Shown: positions 29,540 to 31,647 of the stretch, one piece after another
Numbering within the stretch: position 1 is the first letter of the stretch
How the letters are laid out: every line of letters starts with the position of its first letter
From: Obelidium mucronatum
Taxonomy: Eukaryota > Chytridiomycota > Chytridiomycetes > Chytridiales > Chytriomycetaceae
Assembly (NCBI GenBank): GCA_025765595.1
Contig: JAIVFH010000295.1
Location: forward strand, 1-31,647
DNA: 31,647 nt
Reading direction: 5' to 3'
Made by a program: the position numbers and the translations under genes
The notes under the pieces: generated by a model
Databases searched by the model: none
What the model saw: the letters and a program-made list of their open reading frames with translations, nothing else
Told to the model about the DNA's origin: nothing

Positions 29540-31647
29540 CCCACCAACGTCTTCCGGCTTGAGGTGCACCGTAGACTGCCTTCTGAGGCAGTCTTACCCA
29601 TGGCTGTTCACCTTTAGCTGCTACCTTGATTTCCCGGCCAGGAAACTGAAGAACGTATACTTTGTCTACCATGTCTGCGTTCAGGTAAGCTGATTGCACA
29701 TCTGAGGCCATTGCCACTAAATCCATTTGCCAGCAGGATTCGGAATGTTTGAGGTTTCACTACTGGTGAGTAAGTGTTGTCATAGTCAATACCGTGTGTC
29801 ATTCTGTGTCCACCAATAACCCCTCTTGCTTTCTTTTCACCATCATGTTTCTCAGCCAGTATTATTTTTGCTGGAATCGCCCTCTCACCTTTAGGTAAAT
29901 GCATCAGTGGTCCAAAAGATTCATACTTTGCTAAGTTCTGCTCCTCCTTTTTGATAGCTGCTTCCCATTCTGCTGCGTCAGGTCCGCTCAATGCTTCTTT
30001 GACTGACATGAAAGCAAACAAAATGTACCACACACCTGCACGATCGACAAACCGGTAGCATTTTACTGGCTTTGGTATTCTCATGGATCTTTGGGTGGGT
30101 GTCTGTGTTTTGGGTGTTTCTTTCTCATCGTCGCTGGAGTCCAGGATTGATTCGTCTTCTGAATCTTCCTCGACATGTTCTGATTTCCCCTTTGTTTCAG
30201 GTTTCTGTGGGCTTGTTTCTTCAAATTCTATACTCTTTGCCCTGAAGATTCTTCCGGTTTGTACGCTTATTACCCAATATGTGTTTCTGTCAAGGCAATA
30301 TCCTAGCATTCTGACTTTTTCTCCCCTTGGGTCTAACTTGTGTCTTCCTTTTGTTTTCTTGACAGGTACTTTCGCCCATCCTTTTGCTCCGAAAACCACA
30401 AGTTTGTTCCATTCTGGCTTTTGACCACTGAAATTTTCCCAACAGGTTACACCTCCTGCTGGACTCTCCAAACGGTTTCTAGTGTAAGCCGCAATTTGGT
30501 ACGCGTCTTGCCAAAATTCCGTGCTGCCCATGCTCCCTCTGAATGAATCCAGTTTGTTACTTCCACTGTGGCGTTTTGTTTGTGTTCATATTCTATGATT
30601 GGTTCCAGACTAATCCCTTTCTTTCTAAGGAATCCTCTGAACACTCCCTCTATGAAGGCTTTCTTGTTATTGCCATGCATGCACAGCAATTTCTTTCCAG
30701 AAATCCGTTCTGCCCACGGTAACCAATCCTTAAATATTTCCAGGATTGTTTCACCTGCTTTGTGGGGTACTGGGAAAAGGTACTTTGCCCCACTTGCTTT
30801 GTCAGTGAGTACCCGTACCACTTTTTCCCCATTGCGTCCTTCCACATTAATTATTTGTGTACCAATTCCAACGGATTTTCTTTTCTTGGATGACTGGTGG
30901 GTTTGAAGGGTTTGCGTTTGGCGTTTGCCACTTTGCAAATCTCGCATAGGCAATTTTCCCAGTGCCCTTTAATCTCCAGGTTTGCAATCATCGGTATGCT
31001 CCTTTTGATTTTGTCGAAACCTGCGTGTCCCAATCTTCTGTGCAACAGCATTTGGTCTACCGCAATCAGCGCTACACTTGCTTTGCCGGTACCTTTGGTT
31101 TCATCACGGTCCAGTCCATTTGCCAGTGACTGCTGACCATGAAAGCCGTGAACACAGTTGTGTTGTCTTTCACAAACTCACATCAGCCTGTCGCGCTTCT
31201 TTCTTCGAACCCCATACTGTCCGTCACAATTGTTGAGATTAAATTTGCCCCCATTTCTTTTGCGTATTTGACTTCTTTCCATGTGACAATATGTCCTTGT
31301 TTTGTTTTAAAATCCACATGCCCCTTATAGGTTACATCCAGTGTTCAATTTCCCCCAACCCTGACAGTTTCCTCAATCGGCGTTAGCCTCTTGAGCACTG
31401 TCAAATCTGATGTGTACGCCAAACTTGCCGCAGAGTCTTTGTACCAGACCTCGTTCTCCTTGTTCTGTTCATTTGCCATGAAGGCACAATTAGTAACTGC
31501 ATGGTTTTTGTGAGAGTATGCTGATACTAACAAGCACGAGGATTTTTCTACACTCACATATAGTGAGTTGACGGGATCTAAAGGGTTGGTTTGTGGTTCC
31601 GAGCACGTCTCTAAGACACACTCACCATGTTCCACCCCGTTTTCACA
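29540..31647 (-). pseudogene. Ty1/copia pol, 5' part (protease to first half of RT)
   Basis: Runs from the right edge leftwards. Contents are a protease remnant EVWYKDSAASLAYTSDL (about 31445-31400, DSA for DSG), a GAG-pre-integrase region with LLHRRLGHAGFDKIK and CEICKVANAKRKPF (about 31051-30910), an integrase core (WLPWAERISGKKLLCMHGNN about 30730-30670; EYEHKQNATVEV about 30590), an acidic linker, and RT fingers and palm (KKARGVIGGHRMTHGIDYDN about 29840-29790; ASDVQSAYLNADMVDKVYVL about 29705-29650; GAPQAGRRWW about 29570). The Asp of the integrase SDN motif is gone and there are at least four frame breaks, so it is inactive. The Ty3 element interrupts it at 29543/29540; the rest is at 19250-20305. 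Confidence 0.85.

Noticed and set aside
29202..29726. 174-codon frame joining RT to a hydrophobic tail
   Set aside because: A chance fusion across the Ty3 insertion: copia RT up to 29543, then antisense-like LTR sequence.

Overview
This window is nuclear DNA of a eukaryote, most likely a fungus. Genes are split by short GT-AG introns of about 45-320 nt. There are Ty1/copia, Ty3/gypsy and PIF/Harbinger relics, tRNA-derived SINE-like cassettes, and a decayed protein family I associate with fungal repeats. I cannot place the species.

Layout. 1-2000: two convergent host genes, the 3' end of an SMUBP2/Hcs1-like helicase (+) and an unrecognised spliced gene (-). 2.3-3.0 kb: a broken PIF/Harbinger transposase. 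4.8-6.9 kb: a decayed repeat-associated gene (-). 7.0-8.3 kb: a six-exon gene of unknown function whose introns all fall in phase 0. 9.4-10.2 kb: a 143-bp minisatellite. 10.4-12.9 kb: a Cys-rich spliced gene with tandem zinc-ligand-like modules and two apparent 1-nt frameshifts. 13-19 kb: sparse DNA with two tRNA-derived cassettes, a possible solo LTR, a copia relic (+) and a Gln-rich pseudogene.

19.1-31.6 kb is a three-layer nest. A decayed Ty1/copia element (-) is split inside its reverse transcriptase by a nearly intact 9.2-kb Ty3/gypsy-type element (20306-29539, -). That element carries a tRNA-derived SINE inside its 5' LTR. The SINE has a 21-bp target duplication. The Ty3 element has a 4-bp duplication, and the two halves of the copia reading frame meet exactly at its ends.

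The Ty3 element is the main discovery candidate. Its pol begins with a complete AP-endonuclease (ExoIII/APE, Apn2-like) domain, followed by RT, RNase H and an integrase. Every APE catalytic residue is present. The integrase lacks the central Asp of its DDE triad and a zinc-ligand His. Expression appears to need two recoding events: readthrough of an in-frame TAA between gag and the zinc-knuckle/protease frame, then a -1 frameshift at a canonical GGGTTTT heptamer in a 28-nt overlap before pol. By eye the unique LTR segments are identical, so the insertion is recent. I do not recall a described LTR retrotransposon with a repair-type AP endonuclease in pol.
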